Source: Antitrichia curtipendula | Lineage: Eukaryota > Streptophyta > Bryopsida > Hypnales > Leucodontaceae | Direction: 5' to 3' | Assembly (NCBI GenBank): GCA_951230915.1 | Contig: OX579642.1 | Location: 8,618,001 to 8,682,000 of the forward strand | Length of the DNA stretch: 64,000 nucleotides | Shown: piece after piece, positions 62,801 through 64,000 of the stretch | How the letters are laid out: every line of letters begins with the position of its first letter | Numbering within the stretch: the stretch's first letter is position 1 | Position numbers and translations under genes: made by a program | The notes under the pieces: generated by a model | The model's input: only the letters and a program-made list of their open reading frames with translations | Database searches by the model: none | What the model was told of the DNA's origin: nothing

Positions 62801-63478
62801 AAAATTCGCCAATAACTGCTGAAAATCAAAAGGCTGGATTTGGCCTCAAAATCAGCGGATTTTGAAGATTTCAAGCCAGATTCCAAGATGCCGTTTTAGT
62901 TTTTAGGCCGTAAAATACTCAATATGCATCCGTTTTTTCCGTGCTATACACCGTTGGAATTGGGATTCCGACGCGTACAAAATCATGTCAAGTTCCTAGA
63001 AATCTGGCTCGCTAAAATTTTCACATACTTTCTCATTTAGCATTGCTTGGAAAAATTATTTACGTACCATTCTGTTTGTAACTTCAAGCTCCATCTCCAA
63101 CTCTAGCGTTGGAAGTAAAAAGTGCTCATGCTGTTGTTGTTGATGTCTTTCTCCCCTATCTTCATTTTCTTCTTCTTCATCAATGTGTTCATCATAATCA
63201 CTATAGCTACACACAATCTCTGGTTGAGCTTCACAAGATGTACACCCAACTTCTACAATATCCTCTCCTATTGCTTCACATGGACTTATATCTCCATAAG
63301 TCAAATTCCTCGTTGAGCTTGACAAATCAGCTGTACTAATTCGGGACAATCGTCTAATCATTCTAGCCCTTAACAATTGCTTCTTACTCGAATAACGAAA
63401 GCTACTTCTCCTCTTCTTCTTCCTCTGTGGAACTTCACTGTCCAACACTAACAATGGAGGAAGCAATTCCTCCTGCAT
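56812..63478 (-). CDS. ParB-like plus class-beta DNA methyltransferase-like protein, about 1,241 residues
   Basis: Ten exons join in frame by GT-AG sites: 63,478-63,068; 62,576-62,420; 61,533-60,945; 60,798-60,600; 60,431-60,015; 59,566-58,679; 58,532-58,185; 57,740-57,458; 57,346-57,145; 57,043-56,812 (stop TGA). Exon 4 has no ATG of its own, yet fits both neighbours' phases. Layout: residues 1-190 are acidic and basic low complexity with a likely nuclear signal (RKKKRRSSF). About 245-385 has a ParB/sulfiredoxin-like pattern, ISLPVVRLF and a helix, then VWDGNHRLQAW (DGNHR 337-341). About 450-760 is helical, followed by basic linkers (KKTRKTRLKK, LKRQKTSS). Residues 888-1,130 look like an N4/N6 amino-methyltransferase of class beta: DLIIAEYPDG at the motif IV place (907-916), DDGAFLLFYP as a core strand, WRGAKEKS as motif X (1,065-1,072), GIVADMTASTGSS as motif I (1,088-1,100) and ILALESD ending the next strand. 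The tail is Ser-rich. DPPY is replaced by AEYP, so activity is uncertain. Start ATG directly follows an acceptor AG, so coding may begin further upstream. Confidence 0.82.
57824..58078. repeat. Perfect 127-bp-arm hairpin in an intron
   Basis: Arms 57,824-57,950 and 57,952-58,078 are exact inverted repeats as far as I checked, around one central base (57,951). It fills most of the 444-bp intron between exons 7 and 8 of the ParB-methylase-like gene. The flanks also match those of the second hairpin, so a larger mobile element is likely. Confidence 0.9.
59672..59926. repeat. Second 127-bp-arm hairpin in an intron
   Basis: Arms 59,672-59,798 and 59,800-59,926 pair with only two mismatches. It lies in the 448-bp intron between exons 5 and 6. 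Outer ends CACCATATTCATT (59,631) and AATGAATATGGTG (59,957) form a further inverted repeat, probably the true element ends. It is a close relative of the hairpin at 57,824. Confidence 0.9.
61662..62384. repeat. Nine intronic copies of a 14-bp palindrome
   Basis: The core AGCCGTYAACGGCT, or a close variant, begins at 61,662, 61,768, 61,874, 61,977, 62,116, 62,194, 62,245, 62,308 and 62,371. The first three are in tandem units of 106 bp; later spacings are 103, 139, 78, 51, 63 and 63 bp. Most copies are followed by GGGGTCTA. The copies at 61,977 and 62,194 are the most changed; the copy at 62,245 is a perfect palindrome. All lie in intron 2 of the ParB-methylase-like gene. Confidence 0.9.
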
Positions 63479-63552
63479 CTGAAATAATCAACTATCAAGG
63501 CATTACAATATCAACATCTACCATACTACATCACACCCTCTTCTGAACTTAC

Positions 63553-63593
63553 ATTTCTATCTACTACTTCCTCATGTCCTGCAACCTTTTATA
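63553..63593 (-). promoter_or_regulatory. TATA-like box and possible short 5' exon
   Basis: On the minus strand TATAAAAG lies at 63,593-63,586. About 30 bases on is a GTAAGT donor (63,552-63,547), and the next acceptor directly precedes the ATG at 63,478. This suits a short untranslated first exon. Alternatively, TGCAG at 63,583-63,579 and the donor bound a 26-nt coding exon (HEEVVDRN in the frame of the next exon), in which case the gene continues upstream. Confidence 0.4.
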
Positions 63594-64000
63594 TTCGATG
63601 AGACTTCAACAACTTCTTCCTACAAGGATATAAGTTCATTTCATGACTACATAACGGCTACTTCTATTTGCTACTCATCATCATCGATTACAATATTCTC
63701 GACCGGCCACTAAATATATTATTATAATTGTAAACGTGTCCTACGTCGCCATCAACTCTACTGCTTGACGTCTTGACGTCTATTGTCAGTGACAGTTTTA
63801 ACATTGCCAACTTGATTTAATTCATATTGATATCTTTCATATTGTAATCCATTTATTACTGGTGATGTGCTAATTGATACCATACAATACGCCGTCTTAC
63901 CCAACTCCATTTCACCTACCTCTTCTATATCAAATCTTGATACGATATTTATTCATGACCATTCAAATTATCAATCCAATTTCAAATTTAGTACATCCAT
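63594..64000. other. Upstream of the ParB-methylase-like gene
   Basis: I see no convincing gene. A sequence on the minus strand just upstream of the TATA-like box, GAAGAAGTTGTTGAAGTC after a TGTAG, resembles the candidate short exon, which leaves open further 5' exons. Confidence 0.4.

Overview
The window looks like nuclear DNA of a land plant, probably a non-flowering one (bryophyte, lycophyte or fern); I cannot name the species. The evidence is two spliced genes with canonical GT-AG introns, a plant-type methylesterase of the MES11 class, and very AT-rich, transposon-laden intergenic DNA. I saw no rRNA, tRNA or CRISPR array.

Positions 1 to about 44,600 are gene-poor. Almost all recognisable structure there is non-autonomous DNA transposons. 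(a) One family is flanked by TTAA and has ends starting CCCCTAAAG, as in the piggyBac superfamily; there are at least six fairly complete copies. One copy is inserted in an older relative, and two related sequences in the window keep the unfilled TTAA site. (b) A 443-bp family has AGAGTTATTCGTAAAGT ends: two full copies and one deleted copy. (c) A TA-flanked family has ends TA-AGGTAG. (d) There are several fold-back elements. A GC-rich pair of hairpins lies at 29.37-29.59 kb.

From about 44.6 to 55.6 kb the base composition becomes richer in GC. This part holds a degenerate coding-like stretch (46.0-46.7 kb, + strand), an intronless 501-residue coiled-coil ORF (47,924-49,429, +) and, converging on it, a five-exon MES11-like methylesterase (50,729-52,911, -), which I could join fully into 380 residues with an intact Ser-Asp-His triad.

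The most interesting gene is at 56,812-63,478 (-). Ten exons join in frame through consensus splice sites into about 1,241 residues. The protein has basic, probably nuclear segments, a ParB/sulfiredoxin-like signature (DGNHR) and a C-terminal domain with the motif order of class-beta (permuted) amino-methyltransferases of DNA: motif IV position, then motif X, then motif I. ParB-methylase fusions are known from bacteria and phages; I know of no described plant family of this kind. The catalytic DPPY position reads AEYP, so it may be inactive or altered. Two of its introns carry near-perfect 127-bp-arm hairpins and another carries nine copies of a palindrome, AGCCGTYAACGGCT.
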